The translations under genes were made by a program, and so were the position numbers. A stretch of DNA of 44,911 nucleotides, taken from Paracoccus wurundjeri. GTDB lineage: Bacteria; Pseudomonadota; Alphaproteobacteria; Rhodobacterales; Rhodobacteraceae. Numbering within the stretch: position 1 is the first letter of the stretch; every line of letters begins with the position of its first letter. This document shows positions 1 through 8,740 of the stretch, piece after piece. The stretch lies in contig NZ_JAUUTZ010000032.1 of the NCBI RefSeq assembly GCF_030678915.1, forward strand, positions 1-44,911. Reading direction: 5' to 3'. The notes under the pieces are model-generated. The model ran no database searches, was not told where the DNA came from, and worked only from the letters and a program-made list of their open reading frames with translations.

Positions 1-232
1 CACGCCGCCAACCGCCCCCCTGCCTCGCCTCGTGGGCCCGGACATGCGTAAACCCGCCCGGGGGACGCGGGGCGGGCGGAACGAAACCGGTATCCATGAA
101 CTGCCTCTGCTTCATCCTGAGGCAAGGATAACCACTGATTCGTTAATAAATGGTTGAAAGGAAAGTCAGAGCAAAAATAGCCTTTGGCACGATACGCCGC
201 CGGCAATCACGCCGGTTCCGCGTGTTTCCGGG
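1..232. other. Left-edge region without a recognisable gene
   Basis: This stretch lies downstream of the tldD stop codon. A short frame is open on the plus strand from the edge to about base 157, but it has no recognisable protein features. A GC-rich inverted repeat (CCCGCCC at 53-59, GGGCGGG at 70-76) could form a hairpin. On the minus strand it is followed by TTTACG, so it might serve as a weak terminator, although it lies about 160 bases beyond tldD. A second short hairpin (TGCCTC/GAGGCA, about 102-124) has no T-run. Nothing here supports a gene call. Confidence 0.4.
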
Positions 233-1657
233 TTACCCTTTCGCCGACCCTCCGACCGTCAATCCGCCAATCATCAGCGTGGGTTGGCCAACCCCGACCG
301 GCACCCATTGTCCCTGCTTGCCGCAATTGCCGATTCCGGGGTCAAGCGCCATGTCATTGCCGACGGCGCGAATATGCTGCAACGCGGTCGCGCCGTCTCC
401 GATCAGGGTCGCGCCACGAATTGAGTCTCCGATCTGGCCGTTATGCACACGGTAGGCCTCGGTGCAGGAGAAGACGAATTTGCCGTTGGTGATATCAACC
501 TGTCCGCCGCCGAAGCCCACGGCGTAGATGCCATCCTTCAGATCGGAAAGGATCGCCGCGGGATCGGCGTCGCCGCCGGGCATATAGGTATTGGTCATGC
601 GTGGCATGGGGGCATGGGCATAGCTTTCGCGACGGCCATTGCCGGTCGGCTCGACCCCCATCAGCCGGGCGTTCTGGCGGTCCTGCATGTAGCCGACAAG
701 GATACCGTCCTCGATCAGCACGTTCCGGGCCGGAGGGGTTCCCTCGTCATCGACGCTGAGAGAACCGCGGCGGTCGGGAATGGTCCCGTCATCCACGACG
801 GTCACCCCCGGGGCGGCCACGCGCTGCCCCATCAGCCCCGCGAATGCCGATGCTTTCTTGCGGTTGAAATCCCCTTCCAACCCGTGCCCCACGGCCTCGT
901 GCAACAGGATTCCGGGCCAGCCCGGCCCCAGCACCACGTCCATCACCCCAGCGGGTGCAGGCACCGAGCGCAGATTCACAAGGGCGATCCGCAGGGCCTC
1001 ATCTATGGCGGGCTGCCAATGCGCGGGCTCCATCAACCCGTTCAGCGATACGCGTCCGCCGCCTCCGTGATTGCCGGATTCGCGGCGATCGTTATTCTCG
1101 ACGATGACTGCGACATTCAGTCGCGCCATCGGCCGGATATCGGTGACCAGTCCGCCTTCAGGGCGCAGGATCGTCACCTCCTGCAGTGACGAGGCGATGG
1201 AGGCGGTCACCTGTACGACCCGGGGATCCCTGGCCCGTGCATAAGCGTCGATTTCCCGCAGCAGCTCGATTCTCCGGGCGATCGGAATACCCCCCGCCGG
1301 GTCGATCGGGGCATAAAGCGACGTGGCCCGCATCGGTGCGGGATCAGCCAGTTTGCCGCCACCCGAGCCCACGGCAAGCCGTGCGGTTTCTGCCGCCCTT
1401 CGTAAAGATTCCTTAGTGATTTCAGTAGAATGAGCGTAGCCTGTAACCTCGCCCCGCACTGCTCTTAGGCCAAAGCCGCGATTCGCCGTATAGCTGGAAT
1501 TGCGCAACCGGCCGTCATCGAACACCAGCGTTTCGGCGGTGGTTCTTTCGAAAAACAACTCGCCATCATCTGCGCCGGCAACGGCGTCCTGCAGGATTGT
1601 CAGGGCTTCGTCCCGATCAAGAGACTGGGCAAACGGGTCGAACTGGTCGCGATTCAT
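233..1657 (-). CDS. tldD: TldD, metalloprotease TldD/PmbA family
   Basis: TldD is the HExxxH-type zinc peptidase partner of TldE/PmbA, a cytoplasmic complex that degrades unfolded or modified small peptides and matures some ribosomal peptides. The 474-residue product is close to the usual length of about 480. The motif HEAVGHGLEGD lies in the middle of the protein, followed by the glycine-rich C-terminal TldD region with a conserved Cys (FSCTEAYRV). The frame stays open further upstream, but the ATG at 1657 has GGAG about ten bases before it and gives the normal TldD N-terminus. It diverges from ctaC across about 200 bp. tldD next to the oxidase operon is the arrangement I expect in Paracoccus relatives. 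No TldE partner is in the window. Confidence 0.95.
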   Translation of the reverse strand: MNRDQFDPFAQSLDRDEALTILQDAVAGADDGELFFERTTAETLVFDDGRLRNSSYTANRGFGLRAVRGEVTGYAHSTEITKESLRRAAETARLAVGSGGGKLADPAPMRATSLYAPIDPAGGIPIARRIELLREIDAYARARDPRVVQVTASIASSLQEVTILRPEGGLVTDIRPMARLNVAVIVENNDRRESGNHGGGGRVSLNGLMEPAHWQPAIDEALRIALVNLRSVPAPAGVMDVVLGPGWPGILLHEAVGHGLEGDFNRKKASAFAGLMGQRVAAPGVTVVDDGTIPDRRGSLSVDDEGTPPARNVLIEDGILVGYMQDRQNARLMGVEPTGNGRRESYAHAPMPRMTNTYMPGGDADPAAILSDLKDGIYAVGFGGGQVDITNGKFVFSCTEAYRVHNGQIGDSIRGATLIGDGATALQHIRAVGNDMALDPGIGNCGKQGQWVPVGVGQPTLMIGGLTVGGSAKG

Positions 1658-1771
1658 GGGCGGGCAACTCCGTTGATGGCGGGCCGTGTAATTTTGTTCT
1701 TTCGCAGCGAGATGCGGTGAATTTCGCTTCAAATACCGATGTATCACTTGCCCGAGAGGCTGAGATATGGT

Positions 1772-1787
1772 CATAGAACGGTCTATG
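1772..1787. promoter_or_regulatory. Inverted repeat in the tldD-ctaC divergent region
   Basis: CATAGA and TCTATG form a perfect 6-bp dyad separated by ACGG. It lies 71 bp upstream of the ctaC start and 114 bp upstream of the tldD start, a position suited to an operator or activator site for either gene. A GC hairpin (AGGGGC at 1798-1803, GCCCCT at 1815-1820) follows in the ctaC leader. The binding protein is unknown, and the regulatory role is inferred only from symmetry and position. Confidence 0.35.
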
Positions 1788-1857
1788 TGAAAGGGAAAGG
1801 GGCGGCCTTGCGCGGCCCCTGCGGCCATACCGGCCTCACCAAACGCGACGGGATGGA

Positions 1858-2757
1858 ATGATGGCAAAAGCGATGATTCGGCGTGCAGCTGCAACAGTAA
1901 CGGGACTGGCAGGAACAGGCTTACTGACCAGTGCGGCTTTCGCGCAGGATGTTTTGGGAGAGCTGCCGGTGATCGGCAAGCCGGTCGCCAAGGGTACGGG
2001 CTTTCAGCCCGCTGTGACCGAACTGGCGCGGGACCAGCAATGGCTGGATCATTTCGTGCTGATCATTATTGCGGTGATCACGCTTTTCGTCTGCGCTCTG
2101 CTGCTGATCGTCATCCTCCGCTACAACAGCCGTTCGAATCCGGTTCCGGCGAAATTCACCCATAATACCCCGGTCGAGATCGTCTGGACGCTGGTGCCCG
2201 TGCTGATCCTTGTCGTGATTGGCGCCTTCTCGCTTCCGGCGCTGTTCCGCAGTCAGGAAATGCCGCCGAACCCGGATGTGGTTATCAAGGCGATCGGTAA
2301 CCAGTGGTACTGGTCCTATGAATATCCCGACAATGAAGTCAGCTTCGATTCGATCATGCTGACCAAGGAGGAACTGGCCGATAACGGTTACAGCGAGGAT
2401 GAATACCTTCTCGCTACCGATACCGAGGTCGTGGTGCCCGTCGGCAAGACCGTTCTTCTGCAGGTCACCGCGAATGACGTGATCCACAGCTGGACCATTC
2501 CCGCTTTCGCGATCAAGCAGGACGCCGTTCCGGGCCGGATCGCGCAAGCCTGGTTCAATGTCGAGGAAGAAGGCGTGTATTTCGGTCAGTGCAGCGAGCT
2601 TTGCGGGATCAACCATGCCTATATGCCCATCGTCGTGAAAGCCGTCGCGCCCGAGAAATATATCGCCTGGGTAGAAGAACAGGGCGGTTCGCTCAGCGAA
2701 GAAGAGCAGGCTGCCCTGATGGATGATTCCGGGGTCGCAGTGGCCTCGGCCAACTGA
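1858..2757 (+). CDS. ctaC: Cytochrome c oxidase subunit II (CtaC/CoxB)
   Basis: This is subunit II of the aa3-type cytochrome c oxidase, which carries the binuclear CuA centre that takes electrons from cytochrome c. The 299-residue protein has a signal peptide ending near AFAQ (residue 30), two membrane helices (about 66-88 and 105-131) and a periplasmic cupredoxin domain. All CuA ligands are visible: H210, C245, E247, C249, H253 and M256. The aromatic stretch NQWYWSYEY for cytochrome c electron entry is at about 148-156. Translation could begin at either of two adjacent ATGs (1858 or 1861); I keep the first because the Paracoccus homologue also begins Met-Met. It is the first gene of the ctaC-ctaB-small ORF-ctaG-ctaE operon. 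Subunit I (ctaD) is not in the window. Confidence 0.97.
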   Translation: MMAKAMIRRAAATVTGLAGTGLLTSAAFAQDVLGELPVIGKPVAKGTGFQPAVTELARDQQWLDHFVLIIIAVITLFVCALLLIVILRYNSRSNPVPAKFTHNTPVEIVWTLVPVLILVVIGAFSLPALFRSQEMPPNPDVVIKAIGNQWYWSYEYPDNEVSFDSIMLTKEELADNGYSEDEYLLATDTEVVVPVGKTVLLQVTANDVIHSWTIPAFAIKQDAVPGRIAQAWFNVEEEGVYFGQCSELCGINHAYMPIVVKAVAPEKYIAWVEEQGGSLSEEEQAALMDDSGVAVASAN

Positions 2758-2782
2758 TCTCCTAATACAGAAACGCGCAGGA

Positions 2783-3700
2783 ATGTCTGATACCCACGCA
2801 TATGATCACACCCCCGAGGCAGAGTTCGGCGACTTTGTCGCGCTGCTGAAGCCTCGGGTGATGTCACTTGTGGTGTTCACGGCTTTTGTCGGGCTGTGGG
2901 TCGCGCCTGTGCCGATGCATCCTTTCCTTGTTTTCTGCTCGGTCCTTTTCATCGCCCTTGGGGGCGGTGCGTCGGGCGCATTGAACATGTGGTATGATGC
3001 AGATATCGACGCCGTGATGAATCGCACGCGGGGGCGCCCGATTCCTTCGGGTCGCGTGTCAGGGGGAGAGGCGCTTGGCCTTGGCCTTGGCCTGACGGTG
3101 ATCGCGGTCATGATGCTGGGGCTGACGGCGAACTGGTTTGCCGCCGGGTTCCTGGCCTTCACCATATTCTTCTATGCCGTCATTTACACGATATGGCTGA
3201 AACGCTGGACGCCGCAGAACATCGTGATCGGCGGTGCCGCAGGGGCATTTCCTCCGATGATCGGCTGGGCCAGCGCAACTGGCGGAATCAGCGTCGAGTC
3301 GTTCCTGATGTTCGCGTTGATCTTCTTCTGGACGCCGCCGCATTTCTGGGCGCTCGCGCTGTTCATGAAAGAGGATTATCACAAGGCGGGCGTTCCGATG
3401 CTGACGGTCACGCATGGCCGCGCCGTCACTCGCCGCCATATCTTTGGCTATACGCTTGTATTGGCGCCTTTCGCGCTTTGGCTTGGGCTGACCTCGGTCG
3501 GCGGTCCGATCTATCTTGCGGTGGCCCTGGTGCTGAACGTGCTGTTCATTCGTGGCGGCTGGCAGATCATGCGCCGGAGCGAAGAAACGGCGATTGCCGA
3601 TAATTACGCTGTCGAAAGACGGGTGTTCAAACTGTCGCTATATTACCTGTTCCTGCATTTCCTGGCCCTTATGGTCCAGCATTGGGTGGGGGCATGGTGA
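2783..3700 (+). CDS. ctaB: Protoheme IX farnesyltransferase (heme O synthase)
   Basis: CtaB is the membrane UbiA-type prenyltransferase that farnesylates heme b to heme O, the precursor of the heme A needed by the oxidase. The 305-residue product is polytopic. It carries the Asp-rich prenyl-diphosphate site NMWYDADIDAVMNRTRGRP starting at residue 68, and a second conserved cytoplasmic loop (WTPPHFWALA) in the second half. The open frame extends upstream into ctaC, but the ATG at 2783 behind GCAGGA gives the usual N-terminus. It starts 25 bp after ctaC and its stop codon overlaps the next small gene. Confidence 0.96.
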   Translation: MSDTHAYDHTPEAEFGDFVALLKPRVMSLVVFTAFVGLWVAPVPMHPFLVFCSVLFIALGGGASGALNMWYDADIDAVMNRTRGRPIPSGRVSGGEALGLGLGLTVIAVMMLGLTANWFAAGFLAFTIFFYAVIYTIWLKRWTPQNIVIGGAAGAFPPMIGWASATGGISVESFLMFALIFFWTPPHFWALALFMKEDYHKAGVPMLTVTHGRAVTRRHIFGYTLVLAPFALWLGLTSVGGPIYLAVALVLNVLFIRGGWQIMRRSEETAIADNYAVERRVFKLSLYYLFLHFLALMVQHWVGAW

Positions 3701-3897
3701 TGCGGCAGTTTCAGACCGAACATGAACTGCACCGCCGCCGGCGCTCGCGCAATGTGGGGCTTGGGCTGGTGTTGGCCGCATTTGTCGCATTGGTTTTTGC
3801 TCTGACCGTGGTCAAGGTGCGTCAGGGCGACCTGATGGAGGCTTTCGACCATCAGCCGCGCACATCAATCGTGCCACAGGATGAGGCAAGCGAATGA
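3700..3897 (+). CDS. Small single-span membrane protein, CoxF-like
   Basis: This 65-residue protein has a basic N-terminus (HRRRRSRN), one transmembrane helix (about residues 17-37) and a short polar tail. A small ORF of this type sits between ctaB and ctaG in Paracoccus-type oxidase operons and has been called CoxF or orf2. Its role in oxidase assembly is inferred from synteny. Its ATG overlaps the ctaB stop (TGATG) and its own stop overlaps the ctaG start (ATGA), so it is translationally locked into the operon. An in-frame ATG at 3694 and a TTG at 3682 are alternative starts; the G-rich SD-like stretch at about 3684-3692 favours 3694 or 3700. Confidence 0.75.
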   Translation: MRQFQTEHELHRRRRSRNVGLGLVLAAFVALVFALTVVKVRQGDLMEAFDHQPRTSIVPQDEASE

Positions 3898-4457
3898 ACC
3901 GTGATACCCGCACCCTATTCGGCCTTGTCGCCGTCGTGTTGACGATGGGCGCGCTCGCATGGGCGGCCGTTCCGTTCTATAACTGGTTCTGCAGGGTCAC
4001 AGGCTTTGCCGGAACGACACAGGTTTCAACCCAGGCGCCCGATGACGTGCTGGAGGAAGTCGTTCGTGTTCGCTTTGACGCTAATGTCGACGGCGATCTT
4101 GGCTGGACCTTCCGTCCCATGCAGACAAAGATGGATGTTCGCATCGGTGAGAATGCGATGGCCTTCTACGAGGCCGTGAACAATACAGACGAGACAATCA
4201 CCGGTACGGCCAGTTATAATGTTGCGCCGGATGTGGCGGGATATTATTTCAGCAAAATCCAGTGCTTCTGCTTTACCGAGCAAACGCTGGAGCCGGGTGA
4301 ACGGGTGGAAATGCCGGTCAATTTCTACGTCGATCCGGAAATGGTCGGCGATGCCGATGCAAGCTGGGTGCGGGACATCACACTGTCCTACACCTTCCAC
4401 CGGACCGAACCGAAGCAGGCCGCGCTTGACGCGGAACCGGCAAGTAACGTCAACTGA
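3894..4457 (+). CDS. ctaG: Cytochrome c oxidase assembly protein CtaG/Cox11
   Basis: This Cox11-family copper chaperone delivers Cu to the CuB site of subunit I. The 187-residue protein has one N-terminal membrane anchor (about 8-28) and a periplasmic immunoglobulin-like domain. The copper-binding CFCF motif (C124 and C126, in KIQCFCFTEQ) is intact, and an additional conserved Cys (C33) follows the anchor. Its start overlaps the preceding small gene by four bases, and ctaE follows after 26 bp. Length and motif are normal for the family. Confidence 0.96.
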   Translation: MNRDTRTLFGLVAVVLTMGALAWAAVPFYNWFCRVTGFAGTTQVSTQAPDDVLEEVVRVRFDANVDGDLGWTFRPMQTKMDVRIGENAMAFYEAVNNTDETITGTASYNVAPDVAGYYFSKIQCFCFTEQTLEPGERVEMPVNFYVDPEMVGDADASWVRDITLSYTFHRTEPKQAALDAEPASNVN

Positions 4458-4483
4458 TCCGAGGAGCCGACGGGGACTCACAT

Positions 4484-5314
4484 ATGGCGCACGCAAAGAA
4501 CCACGATTATCATATTCTTCCGCCCTCTATCTGGCCCGCTATCGGCGCGTTGTCGGCGTTTCTGATGCTGTACGGTGCCGTTGGCTGGATGCATGCCGAT
4601 GAAGTGCATCTTTTCAAGATCCCGGTCTCGGGCCCCTGGCTGTTCCTGATCGGTCTTGCCGGTGTGCTGTATGTCATGTTCAGCTGGTGGTCCGATGTCG
4701 TCCGCGAAGGCGAAAGCGGTGATCATACGCCAGTGGTCCGCATCGGCCTGCAATATGGTTTCCTCCTGTTCATCATCTCGGAAGTGATGTTCTTCGTCGC
4801 CTGGTTCTGGAACTTCATCAAGAACGCGATGTATCCGATGGGCCCGGAAAGCCCGCTGAAGGATGGCGTCTGGCCACCGGAAGGTATCGTGACCTTTGAC
4901 GCCTGGCATCTGCCGTTCATCAACACGTTGATCCTGCTGCTGTCCGGTGTGGCCGTTACCTGGGCGCACCATGCATGGGTGCATGAGGGGGATCGCAAGA
5001 CCGTTATTCGCGGCCTCATCGTTGCGGTTGTTCTGGGCGTGTTCTTCTCGATCCTGCAGGCATATGAATACAGCCATGCCGCATTCGGACTGGCTGATAC
5101 CGCCTATGCCGGCGCGTTTTACATGGCGACGGGCTTCCATGGTTTCCACGTCATCATCGGAACGATCTTCCTGCTGGTCTGCCTGATCCGCTTTTCGCGT
5201 GGACAAATGACCCAGGAGCAACATGTCGGGTTCGAGGCCGCGGCCTGGTACTGGCACTTCGTCGATGTGGTCTGGCTGTTCCTGTTCGCTGTGGTCTATA
5301 TCTGGGGAAGCTGA
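4484..5314 (+). CDS. ctaE: Cytochrome c oxidase subunit III
   Basis: Subunit III of the aa3 oxidase is a seven-helix protein that stabilises subunit I and helps proton uptake. The 276-residue sequence begins with the typical HAKNHDYHILPPSIWP segment. It contains hallmark subunit III stretches such as FFVAWFWNFIKN, AYEYSHAAFGLAD, ATGFHGFHVIIGT and the C-terminal AAAWYWHFVDVVWLFLF. GAGGAG lies 17 bases before the ATG at 4484. It is the last gene of the oxidase cluster and is followed by a strong intrinsic terminator. Confidence 0.97.
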   Translation: MAHAKNHDYHILPPSIWPAIGALSAFLMLYGAVGWMHADEVHLFKIPVSGPWLFLIGLAGVLYVMFSWWSDVVREGESGDHTPVVRIGLQYGFLLFIISEVMFFVAWFWNFIKNAMYPMGPESPLKDGVWPPEGIVTFDAWHLPFINTLILLLSGVAVTWAHHAWVHEGDRKTVIRGLIVAVVLGVFFSILQAYEYSHAAFGLADTAYAGAFYMATGFHGFHVIIGTIFLLVCLIRFSRGQMTQEQHVGFEAAAWYWHFVDVVWLFLFAVVYIWGS

Positions 5315-5333
5315 TCCCCGGCAGACAATTCCG

Positions 5334-5368
5334 ACGGCGCGGGGTATCTTCCCGCGCCGTTTTCTTTT
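5334..5368 (+). terminator. Rho-independent terminator after ctaE
   Basis: A perfect 10-bp stem (ACGGCGCGGG at 5334-5343 with CCCGCGCCGT at 5351-5360) encloses a 7-base loop and is followed by TTTCTTTT. It lies 20 bp after the ctaE stop and 37 bp before surf1. It should end most oxidase transcripts, so surf1 probably depends on read-through or a separate promoter. Confidence 0.88.
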
Positions 5369-5404
5369 GGGCCAGGCCCTTTATCGAAGGCTTTTCCGTT
5401 ATTC

Positions 5405-6076
5405 ATGCGCCGCTATCTCTTTCCCCTGATCCTTGGTATCCTTGGATGTGCCATCCTGATCGCTCTTGGCGTCTGGCAGTTGCAGCGTCTGGATTGGAAA
5501 GAGGGAATGCTGGCCGAGATCCAGGCCAAGATCGACGCGCCGGCCGCGCCGTTGCCCGAAAATCCCGACCCTTCGATGAAATATCTGCCGGTCACGGTCA
5601 GCGGCACCACAAGCGGCGATGAGATCGATATCCTGTCTCATACCAAGGATCAGGGCGGCGGTTATCAGATCGTGTCGCGTTTCATCACCGATGACGGACG
5701 GGCGATTATGGTCGACCGGGGCTTCATTCCTCAGGAGGCGCGACATCAGAAGCGTGGCCCGGTGCGGATGGAGATTCGGGGGAATCTGCATTGGCCGGAT
5801 GAGAAAAGCAGCTCCACGCCCGCGCCAAATCTGGAAGAAAACATCTGGTTCGCCCGCGACGTGCCCGCCATGGCCGAGATATTGAGGACCGAACCGATCC
5901 TTGTTGTCGCCAGCTTTGTCAGGGGCGATGCGCAGGGGGCAGAGCCGATCCCGGTCGCGATAGAGGGCATACCGAACAACCACCTGTCTTACGCGGTACA
6001 ATGGTTCATGATCGCCGTTGTCTGGGCAGGGATGACAGCCGGGCTGATCTGGCGTATCAGACAGCGGACTTATTGA
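5405..6076 (+). CDS. SURF1 family cytochrome oxidase biogenesis protein
   Basis: SURF1 proteins assist heme A insertion into oxidase subunit I. The 223-residue product shows the family topology. An N-terminal helix (about 5-22) runs into the signature ALGVWQLQRLDWKEGML. A periplasmic domain with YLPVTVSG and a VDRGFIP motif follows, and a C-terminal helix (YAVQWFMIAVVWAGM) closes the protein. It lies just behind the ctaE terminator and ten bases before thrC, so it links the oxidase genes to a thrC-led group. It is probably the Surf1 copy for the aa3 enzyme. No strong SD precedes the ATG at 5405. Confidence 0.93.
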   Translation: MRRYLFPLILGILGCAILIALGVWQLQRLDWKEGMLAEIQAKIDAPAAPLPENPDPSMKYLPVTVSGTTSGDEIDILSHTKDQGGGYQIVSRFITDDGRAIMVDRGFIPQEARHQKRGPVRMEIRGNLHWPDEKSSSTPAPNLEENIWFARDVPAMAEILRTEPILVVASFVRGDAQGAEPIPVAIEGIPNNHLSYAVQWFMIAVVWAGMTAGLIWRIRQRTY

Positions 6077-6086
6077 AGGAATGCGA

Positions 6087-7469
6087 ATGCGTTACGTCTC
6101 GACGCGGGGACAAGCCCCGGTTCTGGATTTCGAGCAGGCTATGTTGTCCGGACTGGCCCGTGACGGTGGGTTGTATCTGCCCGAGTCCGTGCCGGAACTG
6201 ACGGATATCGCTGCGCTCGAGGGGCTGCCCTATGAAGAGGTCGCGTTCCGGGTGATCCGGCCCTTTACCGGCGAATGCTTTACGGATGATGAATTGCGGG
6301 GCGCAATTTCCCGCGCATACGGGCGCATTAATCATGCGGCCCGGGCGCCACTGAAACAGCTAGCACCCGGTCATCACCTTTTGGAGCTGTTCCACGGCCC
6401 TACACTGGCCTTCAAGGATTTCGCGATGCAGCTTATCGCGCAACTCTTCGAGATTGCGTTGAAGCGTTCGGGACAGCGGATCACGATCGTGGGGGCGACT
6501 TCGGGCGATACAGGCAGCGCGGCGATCGAGGCGTTCAAGGGGATCGACAATGTCGAGGTCTTCATCATGTTCCCGCATGGCCGCGTCTCCGAGGTGCAGC
6601 GGAGGCAGATGACCACGCCCGACGCCGCCAATATCCATGCGCTTGCCGTCACCGGTCATTTCGACGATTGTCAGGCACGGCTGAAGGATTTGTTCAACGA
6701 CCACGATTTCCGCGACACTGTCGGACTTGCGGGTGTGAACAGCATCAACTGGGCGCGTGTCGTCGCGCAGATCGTTTATTATTTCACCGCCGCCGTCAGC
6801 CTTGGCGCGCCGGGCCGCCTGCTTGATTTCACCGTGCCGACCGGCAATTTCGGCGATATTCTGGCCGGTTCATTCGCGCGTGAGATGGGCTTGCCGATCC
6901 GTCGTCTGATCGTTGCCACCAATCAGAATGACATCTTGCACCGGGCGCTAACCAGTGGTGAATACCGGGTCGGTACGGTTGAACCCTCGATCTCGCCCTC
7001 GATGGATATCCAGATCAGTTCCAATTTCGAACGGGCGCTGTATCTGGCTTATGGTAAGGATAGCGGGGCGATCCGGCAATTGATGGATGAGTTGAAATCC
7101 GGCGGTTTCACCATCAGTCAGGGCGCGTTGCAGGCTTTGCGCGAACTCTATGCCTCGGGCCGGGTCTCCGAGGATGAGACATTGGCGATGATCCGCACCA
7201 TCCGCGAGGAAACCGGCGAGGTTCTCTGTCCGCATAGCGCCGTTGGCGTGGCCGTGGCCCGTCAGCATATGGAGCAGGGCGTGCCGATGGTGACACTGGC
7301 GACTGCGCATCCGGCGAAATTTCCCGATGCGGTCGAAAAGGCCGTCGGCTTCCGGCCTGCGCTGCCTCCGCATATGGCTGGTCTGTTCGACCTGCCCGAA
7401 CATGTAACCCGGGTCGAGAATGATACCGAAGCGCTCAAATCCCTGATTCTTGAACGGAGAACGAATTGA
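6087..7469 (+). CDS. thrC: Threonine synthase
   Basis: This PLP enzyme converts O-phosphohomoserine to threonine, the last step of the pathway. The 460-residue protein has the ThrC N-terminus (YVSTRG...GLARDGGLYLP). The PLP lysine lies in TLAFKDFAMQ (K110) and the phosphate-binding loop in GATSGDTGSAA. There are two possible ATGs: 6081 abuts the AAGGA Shine-Dalgarno sequence, while 6087 lies six bases after it, so 6087 is chosen. The stop overlaps the TTG start of the M16 peptidase gene, a pairing common in Rhodobacteraceae. Confidence 0.96.
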   Translation: MRYVSTRGQAPVLDFEQAMLSGLARDGGLYLPESVPELTDIAALEGLPYEEVAFRVIRPFTGECFTDDELRGAISRAYGRINHAARAPLKQLAPGHHLLELFHGPTLAFKDFAMQLIAQLFEIALKRSGQRITIVGATSGDTGSAAIEAFKGIDNVEVFIMFPHGRVSEVQRRQMTTPDAANIHALAVTGHFDDCQARLKDLFNDHDFRDTVGLAGVNSINWARVVAQIVYYFTAAVSLGAPGRLLDFTVPTGNFGDILAGSFAREMGLPIRRLIVATNQNDILHRALTSGEYRVGTVEPSISPSMDIQISSNFERALYLAYGKDSGAIRQLMDELKSGGFTISQGALQALRELYASGRVSEDETLAMIRTIREETGEVLCPHSAVGVAVARQHMEQGVPMVTLATAHPAKFPDAVEKAVGFRPALPPHMAGLFDLPEHVTRVENDTEALKSLILERRTN

Positions 7470-8740
7470 CCACCGATCCCCATCTTCGCCTGACGACCCT
7501 TTCCAACGGTTTGCGGATTGCCACACGGCAGATGCCGGGGCTGCATTCCACCGCCCTTGGCGTCTGGGTCAATGCGGGCGGGCGGAATGAGCGGGTCGAG
7601 CAGAACGGCATTGCCCATTTCCTTGAGCATATGGCCTTCAAGGGCACCAAAACCCGCAGCGCCTTGCAGATCGCCGAGACGATCGAGGATGTGGGCGGCT
7701 TCATCAATGCCTATACGTCGCGCGATGTGACCGCCTATTATGTGCGGGTGCTGGAGGCCGATGTCGATCTGGCTTTCGACGTGATCTCGGATATCGTGCT
7801 GAACCCGGTTTTCGACTCCCGCGAGATCGAGGTAGAGCGTGGCGTGATCCTTCAGGAGATCGGGCAATCTCTGGACACGCCCGATGATGTGATCTTCGAC
7901 TGGCTGCAAGAGGCAGCCTATCCCGATCAGGCCATCGGCCGCCCGATTTTGGGCCCGGCAGAGAAGGTCAGCAGCTTTGGCCGCACCGATCTGGCCGGTT
8001 TCGTGGCCGAGAATTACGGCCCCGGACAGATGATCGTCGCAGCGGCGGGGGCGGTCGACCATGACCGCATGGTGAAACTGGCCGAAGCGGCTTTTGGGCA
8101 TCTTGTTCCGATCCTTCAGCCACAGCGGGAAGCCGCTGTCTGGCAGGGGCGCGAGGTCCGGAACGTCAAGCAGCTTGAACAGGCGCATTTCGCCCTTGCG
8201 CTGGAAGGCCCGGGTTATCTTTCGCCGGATTTCTATGCCGCACAGATATTCTCGGCCGGGCTTGGCGGAGGCATGTCCTCGCGCCTGTTCCAGAAAATCC
8301 GGGAAGAGCGTGGCCTGTGCTATACGATCTTTGCGCAGGCGGGTTTCCATGACGATACGGGCATGATGACGATCTATGCGGGCACCGGCGGCGATGATGT
8401 CGCCGATCTTGCCCGGCTGACCATCGATGAGATCAAGCGCGCCGCCGAGGATATGTCGGAAACCGAAATCGCCAGAGCCAAGGCGCAACTTCGCGCCGGA
8501 TTGCTGATGGGGCTGGAAAGCCCCTCGGCGCAGGCAGAACGCATTGCGCGGGTGCTGGCGATCTGGGGCCGGGTGGCGGATCCGGCCGAAGTGGCGGAAC
8601 GGGTTGCGGCGGTTACCCTGAACGATGTTCGTGATCATGCGTCGCGCCTGATCGCCCGGGCGCGCCCGGCATTGGCGCTTTATGGTCCTGTATCCTCTGC
8701 TCCTGCGCGCGAGGAGTTGGCGGACAGACTGGCTGCGTGA
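7466..8740 (+). CDS. M16 family zinc peptidase (processing-peptidase-like)
   Basis: This 424-residue protein resembles the mitochondrial processing peptidase beta subunit and bacterial PqqL/YmxG proteases. The inverted zinc motif HFLEH (H51, E54, H55) is intact, with the downstream glutamate region EVERGVILQEI. The glycine-rich loop (AGLGGGMSSRLFQKIREERGLCY) is present in the second half. It starts at TTG 7466, which overlaps the thrC stop by four bases; GGAG lies eight bases upstream and no better ATG fits the N-terminal homology (LTTLSNGLRIAT). It is probably translationally coupled to thrC. The substrate is unknown. Confidence 0.93.
   Translation: MTTDPHLRLTTLSNGLRIATRQMPGLHSTALGVWVNAGGRNERVEQNGIAHFLEHMAFKGTKTRSALQIAETIEDVGGFINAYTSRDVTAYYVRVLEADVDLAFDVISDIVLNPVFDSREIEVERGVILQEIGQSLDTPDDVIFDWLQEAAYPDQAIGRPILGPAEKVSSFGRTDLAGFVAENYGPGQMIVAAAGAVDHDRMVKLAEAAFGHLVPILQPQREAAVWQGREVRNVKQLEQAHFALALEGPGYLSPDFYAAQIFSAGLGGGMSSRLFQKIREERGLCYTIFAQAGFHDDTGMMTIYAGTGGDDVADLARLTIDEIKRAAEDMSETEIARAKAQLRAGLLMGLESPSAQAERIARVLAIWGRVADPAEVAERVAAVTLNDVRDHASRLIARARPALALYGPVSSAPAREELADRLAA

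Noticed and set aside
7262..8638. 458-codon open frame opposite thrC and the M16 peptidase
   Set aside because: Same kind of shadow; both sense genes have intact catalytic motifs.
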